Positions 1 through 12,057 of a stretch of DNA of 64,000 nt are shown piece after piece. Both the position numbers and the translations under genes were made by a program. The notes under the pieces were generated by a model. That model was not told the origin of the DNA, searched no databases, and worked only from the letters and a program-made list of their open reading frames with translations. Source of the stretch: Plantago major (Eukaryota; Streptophyta; Magnoliopsida; Lamiales; Plantaginaceae); contig CM048840.1 of assembly GCA_026545765.1 (NCBI GenBank), positions 31,128,765 through 31,192,764 on the forward strand, given 5' to 3'. Each line of letters opens with the position of its first letter. Within the stretch, counting starts at the first letter, position 1.

Positions 1-3000
1 TTGTACGAAAATGTAAGGAACCTCTATGAGAAACTGCAAGAGACAGAAGATTGAAAATGAAGCCTGTCAGTACACTAACTTGAATAGATCATCCATTCTG
101 AGCTCTGAATAGTCAGTCACCTGTGAGAATGCGTATGGTAAAGCTGAGTACATCCCTGCAGCTCGTTCTCTGTAGAAGACCGTTCGTTCAATGGAAACCA
201 CGGGCTGCACTGTTGAACCATACTGGAACCCCAAGAAAAATATAGCAGCGTACATAGAACCCATGGCGTTGATTAAATCTTGTTGCGTTCTCCTGTCATT
301 CATGACATTTAAAACGAGTGAGTAAAGAATGGTGGGAGCTACGCTTAGGCTAGTAATAATCCATGTGTGTCTACTTACCATCTGGAGCCAAGGTCCCAGA
401 ACAAGGTTCCGAAAAATAGGGCCATGACGATTGTGAACAGGAACCTTACTGCCGTATATGGTGGATTGCGCCAGTATGACCAGTGTTGTTTCCAGAGGCA
501 GGCGATAAATTGTGTAACAACAGATTGGGAGTATTTTGTGGGGAAAAATAAGTCCTTGGTGCCAGGGCGAGGAACGCTTAACTCCTCTATCAGGGCTTTG
601 TTTGTCCTGCATTTCCAGAAAAACATGCATCGGCAAATTACATAACAGCATGTTGTAGTACAATTCAGAGGTGGAAAGTGCTGTGCATCGTCTCGTGTTT
701 TCTTAAAACTCTGCTCCAGAACTCTTTTCATCCAAGTTTTAGAAACTCATTGTGTAGAGGATAGTTTCTGAAAACACAAGATTTTGTGTATTTGTGAAAC
801 AAATGCTATTGTCCTGTATCTGTTCAACTAACCTGTAGACATCTGAGTTTCTGTAGATCTCAGTAAAATCAACCCCTAAGATAAGTTCTTGAGCTGAAGT
901 AGTGACTTCTAGCATCCATGTCGCAGGGTTGTAACCGTCAGTAATCTTCGGAACTCCTTCGATTGCTTCAAAGTAATTTATCAGACGGAGAGAGTGGTGA
1001 CCTAACGGTCCAACGTATATCTCTTGTCCTCCTCGTTTCATCAAAAATAGCTGCAGATAGTAATTATACCTTAGCTGATTGATTCACAGACAAACTGACA
1101 AACAAGATTATGATGATTTTTTCTTCTATGAAGCTTACCTCATCGAATGCCTCGAAGATGTCAATGCTCGGTTGATGGATTGTGCAAACGACTGTCCTTC
1201 CAGTGTTCACAGTATTCCTGACTGTTCTCATAACAATAGCGGCAGCTCTTGCATCAAGACCTGAAGTCGGCTCATCCATGAATATGATAGAAGGGTTCGC
1301 CACAAGTTCAACTGCAATTGTTAGCCTTTTCCTTTGCTCAGTCGCCAGACCATTTATACCCGGTAATCCAACTATATCTCCTCTCAAGGGAGTTAGTTCT
1401 ACAAGTTCCATCACCTCTTCAATGAACATCTGCAAAGAAAACAGAACTTATTCATAAAAATCCATTATTTCGATAGGGTTTCTAGATCGTAAGAGTGTTG
1501 TATATGACGACTAACCTTTCTGGTTTCTGCATCTATCTCTCGAGGTAGCCTCAACCAAGCCGAGTAAACAAGGGACTCATAAACAGTAACATTTGGAGAA
1601 TGAATGTCGGTCTGCTCACAATATCCTGAAATCCTAGCAAATGTGGCTTGATTCTTTGGATAGCCGGAGATTGAAATGGTTCCCTCTATATATCCACCCG
1701 TTTTTCTTCCAGCTAATACATCCATCAGAGTTGTTTTGCCAGCGCCACTAACACCCATCAAAGCCGTAAGAACGCCTGGCCTGAAAGCTCCGCTTACACC
1801 TTTGAGGAGCTTCAGTTTATCATCAGAAACACCTTGAGCTCTCATTTCCTGAAAGTAATAAAATTGTGATCAGAGATGTAGCCTAGCTAGATTGTATTCA
1901 AGAACATTTCATTTAAGCTCTAGCATGAACGTACGGCTGGCATGTCAACGGAGTATGTGACGTTGTCAAATGTTATGGAATGTGGTTCAAATGGAAGAAC
2001 CATTCCCTTTTTCTGGTTTCCATTAGCTTCAGTAGACCTTTGGGGGCTGTCTTGATCAGTTTCTTCTGGCAGTACACCTTGAGGCTTATCAAAAGCTGCA
2101 GAGTTTTGGTTAGCGACGATATCAAAAGCAAATGCTATCAAGATAACTTGAAACAGAGAAAGAATCTTACAGTTGAGAAATGTTAAAGCAAGTACGCAGA
2201 GGATGTTGAATACCCATACAAAACCGAATAATGCTGCCACTCCAATCCAATACCAGTATGCATTAGGATAAAATCCTCTCGATTCCATTACAAGAACGCC
2301 TAATCTGGTCCCGTTTATCAACTGTGTAACCAAAATACAGTATAAATAGCTTGAACACCAAGACAGAATCACATAACAAATGTCTTTAGGAGTGGACGAT
2401 TCATCGGCTTACTCTGCTCCAACTGTGTCCAGTAAATTCATTGACCAGGATCGCGTTCTGAGCATACATCAACGGTGAGGACCAATATCCCCAAATCCAC
2501 CATGGTCCAACATCCTCTGCAGTGTTAAAACATGTCATCAGAAATTATTCACAATATTAATGTAGCTAGAACAGATCTAGATATTTAAGCCTTGTTTTAC
2601 CTCGTGATAGGACTACGCCGCCTAATGCAAAAACTAGCGCTAACCCAAACAGCCCAAACGTGTTTGCAATAATCATATTCCTACCAACAGCTCCGATAAA
2701 CCTGAACATCGCAGCCGATGATTGATGCAAAAGTAAAAGCAAGAGATACTGCTTGAACAACCTGCAGAAAGAGAGGTATAGACTTAGCAGATAAAACAGT
2801 GAGAGACTCTTAGATAAAAGGTCCTCAAGAACGCTTACCTTCCGACATTAGGATCAAATCCAATCGCATAATAAGTAACAAATGTCCACAAAGAAACTTC
2901 AAGCAAAGTGCTTGGGATGTTTAGAATCCACCCGGGAATAGCATATGCCCATGATGGGAAGAAGTACATGTCCCTTTGTTTGTAAAACACCGGAAGTTTC

Positions 3001-5754
3001 TGAATTGTCATTGCAAGCTCAGACATTCCATTGAACATAACTGTAACAATACTAAAGAATAGAGCCCCGATATATAGTCCTCCGTCGTCCAGGTCATTTT
3101 TGTGCAATTCGGTACGCAGAAAAATTGTCAAGGACACAAATGCCGACACTGAAAGCTGAAAATGCACAAGATAGTTTCTCACTAATTGCACAGGATTTGG
3201 CATGGCCCAGATAAAGTGTTTATGGACCGCTGAAGTTACGCAACACATACCTGAAATAGCTTGAAGATAGTGACGAACGAGTTTCTCTTCATCAACAAGA
3301 GTTCCCTATCAGCACAAGCTTTCAAGATCTCTTTTTTGCCAACACCGTACTTTCTTGTTGCCAAAGCAGCAGGATGGCTCCTGCTCTTATCATATGGAAT
3401 CGCAAGCTCCTGTTTTACCCTCTGCCCAAGTAAATGTGATCGAAACGCCTCTGCAAATGCACTTACAGAAACAAACCTGTAAGGCTTATCCTGATGAGCC
3501 CAATATTGAGCCTGATCTTTCTTAGATGTCACCTGAGCATAGTATAGTGATAGTTTGGTTAAGTTACAGCTAAATACTTATTCCACAGTAGGAAAAAAAT
3601 GTGTAACTATTACTTACTTCTTGCAAAAAATCGGCCACTCCCTTCCTTTCCGGGCATTTGAAACCCATAGATTCGAAAAACTCAAGTACATGTTCTCTTG
3701 GACCCTGATAAACAATTTGTCCATCAGATAAGAGCACAATGTCGTCAAATAAATCATACGTCTCGGGTGCTGGCTGCAGGAGGGAGATAAATGCAGTTCC
3801 TTTCATAATGTGGACAAATTGTCTAAGCATATTGACAATCTGATAGGTCGTAGAACTGTCCAATCCAGTCGATATCTCATCCATGAAAAGTGCCTGTGCT
3901 GGTCCAACAAGCATTTCTCCTGTCATTTTGCATTACCATATGCGCTTTAGTATCAGAATTATACTGCATGCCAACTTAGATACTGAACACATTTTGCTTT
4001 TGTGTTGCTTACCAGTCGTGACACGTTTTTTCTGTCCTCCAGAAATTCCACGAACCATTCCATCTCCAACCAAAGTATCCGCGCAAACATCAAGTCCCAA
4101 AACTTTAAGAACATAATCTGTGACCACATTTGCTTCATCACCTTCTGTGGCTGCTGCCTACAGTTTTAGAAATGACAATAATTACTCATTTAAATTAAAT
4201 GAAAATGCAGGAGACCAGACATCAAGAACTTGCAATCGCATCTAAAAGCTCGCTCTTATAGACATGTTCGACTTAGGCATTCATACATGCTAGAAAGAAA
4301 GTAGTCTTTTTATATTACCTTCATGTATATGTCAATATCCGGATCCGGTTTAATATTTGCATCTCTCTCCCTCCTTGAAAGCTCTGCTAGCATTTCTGTT
4401 AAGAATTAAAACAATAACAATTACAAACCGGAAGAAAGATTTTAAAATTCTATCTAGCGACTTAATTTCACAAACCATATCGTGAGCCGACTCCCTGGCA
4501 TCTAGCCGAAAATGCTAAGGTTTCCCTGACTGTCATTTCACCAATGTGCAGGTCAAGCTGGCTAATGTAAGCGGCGGTTTTTCTTGGTATAAATTCTTCC
4601 ATTCCATGTCCATTATAGGTGATTCTTCCTGAAACCTGAAAATTTTGATTTAACAAATTATCATACAGACCCAAAAGCATATAATGAATGTTAAATCGAC
4701 TCCGTAAGTCCATATCTTGCTACCAATGGTAATTTGGTATGAGGTAATATCACTGCCAGTGCTTTACTGTTGTGCATGTATTGCTTCAAACACAGAGTGG
4801 ACACAAGTGTGTTGTGATTATTTTTCATCTTTACCTTGAGAGATTCGTCGATTTTTCCAGCCAAGGCCAACAAAAAGGATGTTTTTCCAGAACCAGGAGG
4901 ACCCAAAAGCAAGGTCATCCTACCAGGCTTGATTATTCCACTGACATCTTTCAGGATTGTGAAAGGCTTCCTTTTGCTTTGAGTAATATGAAGTGCATTC
5001 AAAATCCCCTGAGGAATAAACAATAAAGATTCAAGTTAGAATGAAAGATAATCTCATTTTGAATCAAGATTCTGCATAAGTTCTGATCAATTTTATTTAG
5101 CTTAATGTATTATAATAATACCTCCATGATGTTGTTATTGAAGTTCATGAAAGTTGGCAATGTCCTGCTTGCACTATAGGCCTCTCCATCAAGCTTTAGA
5201 TTCTCATATCTCACTTCAATTGTTGGCATCTCAATTCCAACTCTGACAGAACAGAACAGAACAGATTATTATTACCGACAAAATTCCATCTCATCTAAAA
5301 GTTCGAACTTATAAAGAGGTGTGGAACTAATCCACTTATATTAATTCATCTAACTTGTACTACAATATAATGAATAAAAATTTCAACGAAACGAATTGTT
5401 AATCAAGTACCTATCAATCCTGTTCTTGAGCTTCCGCAAGAACTTCTCGTTATCATCCTCCACAGTCATAACCAACCTGTCCACCAGATTCCTCTTCTCC
5501 TCCAATCCAAGATTACGAACATCAACCTCGTCCGCTCCTCTTGAGCCGAACAACAGCCCTTTCCTCAGGCGGTCGAAAGTTGGCAGCCGCTCCAGGGCAG
5601 CCCATTTTAAGGCCTCTTCATCATCTTCTTCTCGAGCAGATTGTGAGAATACATTGATTCCTGTATTTCTCCATAAGTTTAAGCTGTTTTCGCTCAAGCT
5701 ACCATTTCTTTTACTGTTTGATCGTAAACTGTTACTACTACTAGCTAGGTCCAT
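1..5754 (-). CDS. PDR-type (full-size ABCG) ABC transporter, partial at 3' end
   Basis: Pleiotropic drug resistance subfamily of plant ABCG transporters, which export hormones, terpenoids or xenobiotics across the plasma membrane using ATP. The order is NBD1-TMD1-NBD2-TMD2. I derived 19 GT-AG exons that stay in phase: 5411-5754, 5122-5242, 4835-5008, 4476-4635, 4319-4395, 4013-4157, 3618-3919, 3251-3532, 2839-3155, 2601-2761, 2413-2516, 2171-2321, 1935-2095, 1516-1848, 1139-1429, 833-1050, 379-606, 121-292 and 1-33. They give 1258 codons; the family is usually about 1400-1450 aa, so the end of TMD2 lies outside the window. Visible motifs: Walker A GPPGSGKT (about residue 191), signature ISGGQ (about 330), Walker B FMDE; second Walker A GVSGAGKT (about 865), the plant-type second signature LATEQ (about 972) and [10 protein letters not shown] (about 990). 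The start is the first ATG, followed by the usual acidic N-terminus ([20 protein letters not shown]). It resembles the PDR1/ABCG40 group, but the substrate cannot be read from sequence. No disruption seen. Confidence 0.96.
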
Positions 5755-5793
5755 TTTCCTGGTTGCCTTGTATTCAAGGAGCTTCTCAACTAG

Positions 5794-5805
5794 GTGTATA
5801 TATAG
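5794..5805 (-). promoter_or_regulatory. Probable TATA box of the PDR transporter gene
   Basis: On the minus strand CTATATATACACC lies about 40-50 bp upstream of the start codon at 5754. This is a plausible core promoter position if the 5' UTR is very short. No other core element was recognised. Confidence 0.5.
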
Positions 5806-5818
5806 GCCTTTGTATTAA

Positions 5819-6376
5819 TGTACAGCTTTGTACAAGGTGGAAAGATTTTCCAAGTATACTGCAACAGTGATGTCACTGATGATCATCTGTTTTGCTGTAC
5901 TAAGTATATTATTGATGTACTATACTAATATTGGTGAAATTGAGGCCGGTTCAGATTCAGACCAGTCATTTTTCATCCAGGACTTAAATTTAACAATAAG
6001 CATTTAATTATAGGTTTGATTTTACAATCATCCAAAAATGCTCATACAACGTGAAAGTATGTTTATTACCATGCATACTAGTTCTTTAACCTGGATGCGG
6101 GATTTTATATATAATCCTACTTATATTCTCGACATCTTCGTCAAACCTTGTTGGATTGCAGTAGCATTGTTCTGGGCCAATCATCCCCATCCAAACATTT
6201 ACCAAACATGCACATTTCTTTTTCTTTTTTTTTGAAAAAATAATTAAAAACATGACCGGAGCTCCCGTCAGAGCTTCCGTTTAAAATTATATTAATAATG
6301 ATTTAAAAAAACACTGGAGCTCCGTCAAAGCTTCCATAAAGCTTAGTTTCGAGCTTCCATGGAAGCTATAATATAA
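5819..6376. other. Upstream region of the PDR gene, no gene
   Basis: AT-rich and without a credible reading frame. Around 6257-6366 several copies of AGCTCC/AGCTTCC with their reverse complements recur, a palindrome-rich stretch resembling part of the element at 54102-54828. The regulatory sequence of the PDR gene should lie here, but I cannot point to specific sites. Confidence 0.4.
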
Positions 6377-6505
6377 CACCTCCTTCGCCCCAACACAAGT
6401 TTTCCACTTCAATTTTTTTCGGTCAACCATCTCCAACTTTAACTACGAATTAATTTTAAACCACAAATATAAAGTGTTCAATTAAATTATATAATGAAAC
6501 TTTAG
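6377..6505. mobile_element. Stowaway-like MITE, left half only
   Basis: Starts CACCTCCTTCGCCCC and continues with the same inner sequence (ACTACGAATTAATTTTAAACC, then TATATAATGAAACTTTAG) as the complete MITE at 17546-17804. The right half is not found. Confidence 0.5.
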
Positions 6506-7670
6506 GAACTACTTCCAAAACGATACTATAATTTTATATTTCCACTACTTCCAATAAAGTCAAAAAGTACCCCCAAACAATCAAACTATCACTAATAAAG
6601 TTATAAAGTAAAAATGTACAACAAATATTACTCTGATTAGTTAAAGTTATATAGTGGTATAATATTACTCTGTTTAGTTAAAGTTGAGGTTGATTCCCAG
6701 AAAATGTACAACAAAGACAATTTCTTTGGGACGGAAGTGGTAAATCCCAATTCAAATATCACCTTTCATTTTCGACAAATTATACAAACATGTGCGATAA
6801 ATAAATTTTAAAAGATTTTAGTGCAAAATAATTTTCCTCCTATTAAAATCCACAACGATATACTATTTAAAAAGGAAAAAAAATTAGAATGGGATGCTCG
6901 TATCCCAATACGAAACCTGGCCCTTTCTTTGCATTCAATACAATACAAGAACGTGAAATTCATATTTCATTAATTTGTATACCTTCTTACGTTATCATTA
7001 ATTTATTCATGCTCTTGTTTACTTTTTCCATTCAATTTCAATTTTATCACTATAATACCAAACACAAATTAATATTTTAAATTGATATTCAACTTATAGC
7101 TAGGGACCGCTAATAGTGTAGGAGCTACCCAAGCCAGGTTAATGCAGCAGCTTTCCCCGAGCCATACGTAGGATGGCTTTGGCTTAATTTGTTTATTTAT
7201 CTTAAAGGTTTTGAAAATTATAATTAGGTTAATTATTAGCTCAATAATTGCAAACCTCTCAGATTTGACTGGTCACATTTTGAAAAAATAATAATAATAA
7301 TAAGATTTTTACGAGTCAAAGTTTTAGGCATAGCCACCTTATCTTACAATGGAATTGCAATTGCAATTTGGTATAGTATATGTTGAATGCAGCTTGGATT
7401 CTTTCTATTTTTAGATGCCAATTAAGGAACCAGATGGGCAACTAGAGTTTTTCTTCTATCACTTTTATTTGTTTATGGTATTTTATTGGACTTTCTGTCG
7501 ATAATCATTGTTTCAGAATTCAGCTAGTTTGAAGAAGATTCAAATGGAGATTTAAAAAAAATGTGAAGAAAATATATATGTAAATCATATAGCTTAATTC
7601 TAACCTGATTAGAATTATTGAAAGACGTATGTGTTACTTAAACGCACAGATCTAATAACTTATTAATTAA
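6506..7670. other. Non-coding AT-rich stretch
   Basis: No gene recognised. Short direct repeats (ATGTACAACAAA at about 6616 and 6705; TTACTCTG..TTAGTTAAAGTT twice) and an (AAT)n run near 7290. The 63-codon frame at 6889-7080 has no family signature. Confidence 0.4.
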
Positions 7671-7777
7671 GCTATGTTATCTTCAATTGAAAACTCATTC
7701 AGTTCAGTTCTGTTTAGTTATATTTTATACTACAATTCAGTTCAGTTCAGTAAATTTCAGTTGAAAAGAACAGAGTC
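7671..7777. mobile_element. Mini PIF/Harbinger (Tourist-like) MITE
   Basis: About 107 bp with inverted ends: left GCTATGTTATCTTCAATTG, right CAGTTGAAAAGAACAGAGTC. It is flanked by TTAA on both sides. The ends match those of the 1.07-kb PIF/Harbinger element at 20869-21938, so this looks like a deletion derivative of that family. Confidence 0.65.
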
Positions 7778-8113
7778 TTAATAAGTTATTTAACTAGCTT
7801 ATTAAAAAAATTAATCAAGTCATATAGTTTATCAGTTTAATTTACTAAAAATATACATAAAATATCAAATAACTTATTATCTACTTAATCAGCTAACAAC
7901 TAGTAACTTATATCTAGTTCTGCGAAATAGAGCCTTAGTAGTTACTACAAGATTATAAGCTAGCTTGTGAGCTTGATAAGTTTATTTTACAAGCATGTTA
8001 CGCAAACAGATGTATATTTGGTTTGTTAAGATATGCTTCAGGAAGCTTATTGGAATCATAAGAATATATGTTTAGCAACTCATATGTTTTATCATACAAT
8101 CAATTATCTAATA

Positions 8114-8243
8114 CTCCCTCTGTTCCAAAGAAATCTTTCCATTTTACTATTATGTGGTCAACTGTCTTCGACTTTGACCGCATAATAATAAATAATTTAA
8201 TAAAATCATATAATGTAAATAATTTAATAAAATGAAATTACTC
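8114..8243. mobile_element. Stowaway-like MITE, left half
   Basis: Begins TA-CTCCCTCTGTTCC, the common plant Stowaway terminus, with internal GGTCAA..TTTGACCGC. The right terminus is lost where the TRIM fragment begins. Confidence 0.5.
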
Positions 8244-8390
8244 TTCTAACACGCCCCTTCACGTGTAGGCCGCGGTTAGTCGGCTCTACATGTGAAATCA
8301 TAATAGCCTCTTTGAGTCATCATCCCCTTACATAAAATCATATATGTTGTTTGCATAATCTTCTCACAAGCGATGTGTGATATTCTAACA
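8244..8390 (-). mobile_element. TRIM fragment (LTR plus part of internal region)
   Basis: Read on the minus strand it starts with the LTR end TGTTAGAATATCACACATCG and continues to the CCGCGGCCTACACGTG internal motif. It is homologous to the complete TRIM at 23022-23364 but shortened internally. Confidence 0.65.
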
Positions 8391-8394
8391 TAGA

Positions 8395-8490
8395 TGACTG
8401 ATTGGTATAGAACTAAAACCTTAATTTATATAAAAATTTAAGTGTTTTTAATCTCAATTTTCTGAACTTTAATTTTATACCAATCAGTCA
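8395..8490. mobile_element. Small 96-bp inverted-repeat MITE
   Basis: Perfect terminal inverted repeats TGACTGATTGGTATA / TATACCAATCAGTCA surround about 65 bp. A diverged copy sits at about 22915-23021, also directly beside a TRIM LTR. Superfamily not determined because the target duplication is unclear. Confidence 0.6.
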
Positions 8491-8600
8491 CATGTTATTT
8501 GATTGTTCATGCATGTACCTGGATTAGAACATGGAAGTTCTTTGGTTGATCAGAGAAACGAGGAAGAGTAATTGGAAGATTTCTCTATCTAACAATTACA
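8491..8600 (+). pseudogene. LINE 3'-end scrap (zf-RVT region)
   Basis: Translates as SHMLFDCSCMYLDW, the C-terminal part of the reverse-transcriptase zinc-binding (zf-RVT) domain of plant LINEs, followed by MEVLWLIRET. The same segment recurs in inverse orientation at about 22842-22915. Only a relic. Confidence 0.5.
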
Positions 8601-8814
8601 AGACATGATATATATTATAGCATGCAAATACTCGGTGAGTATGTGGCTCTTCCAACTGAAGGACATCTTTCAGCAACACACACACTACTCAGATATTTGA
8701 GGAGCGTCTCACATATTTCAGGGGCCCTGTGCGACTTTTTAAGAGAGGGTTCCGAATAATAGTATAATAGAAATTTTACTTTTTTGTTGTTTCTATAAAA
8801 AAAAAGAAAAAAAA

Positions 8815-8895
8815 AGCGAGGGCATAACAAGTCTCAAACCCAAGACCTCATCATTGTTCATGTCCAAGACTTATACAACTACACCACAACATGTT
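8815..8895 (-). repeat. tRNA-like sequence, possibly a SINE head
   Basis: On the minus strand TGGTGTAGTTGTAT (A-box-like) is followed by GGTCTTGGGTTTGAGACTTG (B-box-like, with C to T in TTCGA). Spacing is tRNA-like. No full cloverleaf can be drawn and no SINE tail was identified. Confidence 0.3.
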
Positions 8896-9204
8896 TCATT
8901 AACATTACAAACATAAATAGGTATTATATATTTGAGGCCCCTAAATTTCCGGTCCCTCATCTCAAGTCGCAAGGCATGCATTCTCCTTTCATCAAATTCA
9001 TAAATGCTATTGAAAGGATTTTCTGATTGTGACTGGGCCATGTGTTTGGAACGAGAAGAAGCATCACATGATATTCAATATATCTTGGTGATTCATTGAT
9101 ATCTTGGAGGTCAAAGAAGCAACCAACAGTCAACGGTGGTTGTTATACTTATTGAAAGATCTTCACACCAGTAATCCTTCTCCGACTACCCTTTACACTG
9201 ATTC

Positions 9205-9312
9205 AAACTACGTGTATACACGTCAGGCAGATCTACTATTTTAGAAATCATGCTTTACAAGCTGTATACACTTATATAGTTTGCAGATCTACCTGACACG
9301 TACGTGTACTAT
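9205..9312. repeat. Imperfect inverted repeat of about 27 bp per arm
   Basis: TACGTGTATACACGTCAGG plus CAGATCTAC on the left is answered by GCAGATCTACCTGACACG plus TACGTGTA on the right across about 60 bp. It could be a small MITE or an RNA hairpin. No target duplication seen. Confidence 0.4.
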
Positions 9313-10108
9313 TACGCAAGCAAACACTTTTAAAAATCCAGTTTAGTGAAGTTTTCAGGCAATGAGAAATTATAAACGATATAAACTCATAACAAACTTA
9401 ATGGTTCACATGCAATAATATTTCTACGTAACTGTTTCAGTTGCGAGAATATTATGCACCGTTGTGTCATTTGTCGGACTTTCAACATTCTAAATACAAT
9501 TTTGAATTTTCGACAAAAAGGTTATAAGTAGAATATGATACGCACCATAAATTGTCTGAAAGGCAAAACATTGATTTTTTTTAGTCTTTAACAAAAAGAA
9601 TTGACATTTGACTTTAAATAAATTTGTAACGGAAGAAGAATATTTGCGGCTGCTGCAAAATGAGGTTTTCTTGCATGGTAAATTCAATTTTGACTTTGAC
9701 TTTTAATATTCAGAATTTTATTTTGGAATTTATCACTAAAAGTTGTTAAAATATTATATAGTTTAAACATTTGACAGAATATCAGATTTCTTGACATTGT
9801 GAATTCAATTTTGAATTTGTAATCTAACCCAGACCCAAACATTATACATTCAATCCAATTTTGAAGTTAGGTTGGTCTCATGTCAACTGCCTGCATTTTG
9901 TTGTTTGAAATCAACATAATTACAACGGGACTTATTGTCAATGCATGGAAGTAATCTTTAAATTTATTTGAACACAAATTAAATTCCCGTAGCAATCAAT
10001 ATATATAATTACAACTTGTGATTTTAATTTTAACTGATCAACTGTATTCGACATTAATTACAAATTAATTTTATAATTAACATAACAGTAAATAATCGAA
10101 TAAAATCA
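9313..10108. other. Non-coding stretch
   Basis: AT-rich with recurrent AATTTTGA/TTTTGAATTT words. No gene or element with defined ends was recognised. Confidence 0.4.
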
Positions 10109-10110
10109 TA

Positions 10111-10431
10111 CTCCCTCCTATTTTTAATATAAGATGTTTTGGGTTATTTTCAATTTGACAAATATAAGATGTTTTAGAAGATTCTGCTACGTAATAATTC
10201 CGTGTTTTCACAATTTATTAGTCATCAAACACGTTGATTTTATTGTTTTTCATTTATTTGTCTTGGACACTACAAAAGCTAAGCATATTCCTCATATTTT
10301 ATTGGTGGATTTATTTGTTCAAAATACTAACATTTTTGTTCTAAATCATTTACCAAGACTATTGATGTAGAGAGATTTGTCTTAATTTGTGTGAAATACC
10401 CAAAACATCTTATATTAAAAATAGGAGGGGG
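10111..10431. mobile_element. Stowaway MITE, 321 bp, intact ends
   Basis: Terminal inverted repeats of about 33 bp: left CTCCCTCCTATTTTTAATA, right its near-perfect complement. The flanking TA dinucleotides (10109-10110 and 10432-10433) are the Tc1/mariner-type target duplication. The 78-codon frame inside is chance. Confidence 0.9.
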
Positions 10432-10621
10432 TATAATGAAAATTCAATTATTAAATTTTAAATATATGATTTTATAGTGTTACATTATTTAAAGGATTAT
10501 TTTTTTATTTATTCTTTATTATTTTCTCATTTAAATAAATTCAACATTCCACTTCAATTCTTTATTTTATTGACAAAAAGTCAATGGAAAACATAAAACG
10601 TTTACAGTTTGTCAGTAAGTA

Positions 10622-10776
10622 CTTCATCCGTCCCGGCACAAGCTTCCCACTTTAACCTTTTGCAGTCAAACCTTTGCAACTTTGACTGCGGATTAATCTT
10701 AAACCGCAAATGTCAAATGTTCAATTAAAATATATAATGAAAGTTTACACCCTAAAGTTTCATTATATAATTTAAC
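10622..10776. mobile_element. Stowaway MITE half, cut by a Helitron-like end
   Basis: Starts CTTCATCCGTCCCGGC and follows the same consensus as the MITE at 17546-17804 up to the central ATTATATAATTTAA. It stops exactly where CTAG and a hairpin of a Helitron-like 3' end begin. Confidence 0.6.
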
Positions 10777-11110
10777 TAGTTTCTGGCACGTCGAAATTCG
10801 ACGGGTATTAGAGAAACATATATAAAAATGTCTCGAAACAACACATTTATTATTTAAAGATAATGTACAAAAAACATAGTATAAGAAGAGTAAGTATCCT
10901 GAGAGACGGTATTTAGATAATTTATCTAAAGACGAACCTATATTGTGAAGAAAATCATCGATATTATTAATCAAAACACCTATGTTCTCAACATTGGTGT
11001 TTTTTAATATTACAACAATACTTATTTCGTTGATAACATAGACATTTTGATTAATAACATGAATGATTTTATTGACAAGATAGGCCGTTTCTAGATAAGT
11101 TATCTAGAGA
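10777..11110 (-). mobile_element. Helitron-like element, 3' terminus at 10777
   Basis: On the minus strand a palindromic hairpin CGTCGAAATTCGACG (10790-10804) is followed 10 nt later by CTAG and then T. This is the Helitron 3' layout: hairpin, CTRR, T at the target. The body contains AGAGACCGTCTC-type words shared with 59205-59482. The 5' TC end is not placed. Confidence 0.5.
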
Positions 11111-11359
11111 CCGTCTCTTATGAGACTTAGTACTATACATTATTCGAAATTCCAAACACACGTGTAATAAAGATATCAATTGAAGCAAATCATTTCCTGT
11201 AAAATAACATGTAAAGAAGAGTTAACAAAATGTGCTAATAGTAATCATATATTGTAAACTATATGTTCAAGTCTTCAAGGTTTATAAGGTAATAAATTTA
11301 AAATTACCTTATAGTTTGTCGAAGACCTCTTTGTATACAACATTTGTAGTCGTATCATA

Positions 11360-11574
11360 TAGGCCTGTAATTGCGTAGGACCTAGCCGAACCCGTTAAAA
11401 TCCGACCAGTTATTTATGTACGGGTTCTACACCCGTCCAAAACTCGCCCTGTCCAAAACCCAACCCGCTTTAAGACCCGATCCGGACCCAACCCGTACAG
11501 ATGTTGACCCGAATTCGACCCGTACCCAAATTTGACCCATGATCCACCCAGAATCCGACCTGTACCCCCAATCA
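11360..11574. repeat. ACCCG-rich degenerate repeat
   Basis: GACCCG/ACCCGTAC words recur many times (AACCCGT, CAACCCGC, GACCCGAATTCGACCCG). A complementary GGGTT/CGGGT-rich stretch lies at 12435-12560, so the whole block 11360-12600 may be one decayed inverted-repeat element. No gene. Confidence 0.4.
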
Positions 11575-11941
11575 AAAAACATTTTCGCCAAAACATGTGG
11601 GGAATTATTTTCGTGAGATAATAGTTTTTCGCCTGGGGTAGTTTTTCACCCGACCAAAAAAATAGCGAAAACAAGTGAAAAATTATTTTCGTGAGATAAA
11701 AATTTTCGCCCGGGTAAGGTGGGTGGGGTACCCTACCCCAACCCAACCCCCCACCCCGTCTGACAAAAAAAAAATTATCGCGAAAACATTTGAGAAGTTG
11801 TTTACATGAGATAAAAAAATTCATCCGGGGTAGTGTAGGTGGGGTACCGCAACTCCCCGCCCGACAAAAAAAATTCGCGAAAATATGTGCGAAATTGTTT
11901 CGTGAGGTGAAACATTTTCGTCCAGGTAGGGTAGGTGGGAC
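11575..11941. repeat. Tandem repeat, about four degenerate units of roughly 70-115 bp
   Basis: Each unit has ACAAAAAAATTCGCGAAAA, then GAAATTATTTTCGTGAGATAA, TTTTCGCCCGGGTA and GGTGGGGTACC. The array resumes after the hAT-like insertion at 12389-12440. Confidence 0.6.
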
Positions 11942-12026
11942 CTAGATCACATAGAGCGGAATTCGAAAGCGAGAGCGAAATTCGACAATTCAAAAAATAT
12001 ACAGAGCGAGTGCGCTATAATTCGAG

Positions 12027-12057
<31 letters not shown>

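Noticed and set aside
10134..10370. A 78-codon frame that looked like a small protein.
   Set aside because: It lies wholly inside a Stowaway MITE and begins in its terminal repeat.
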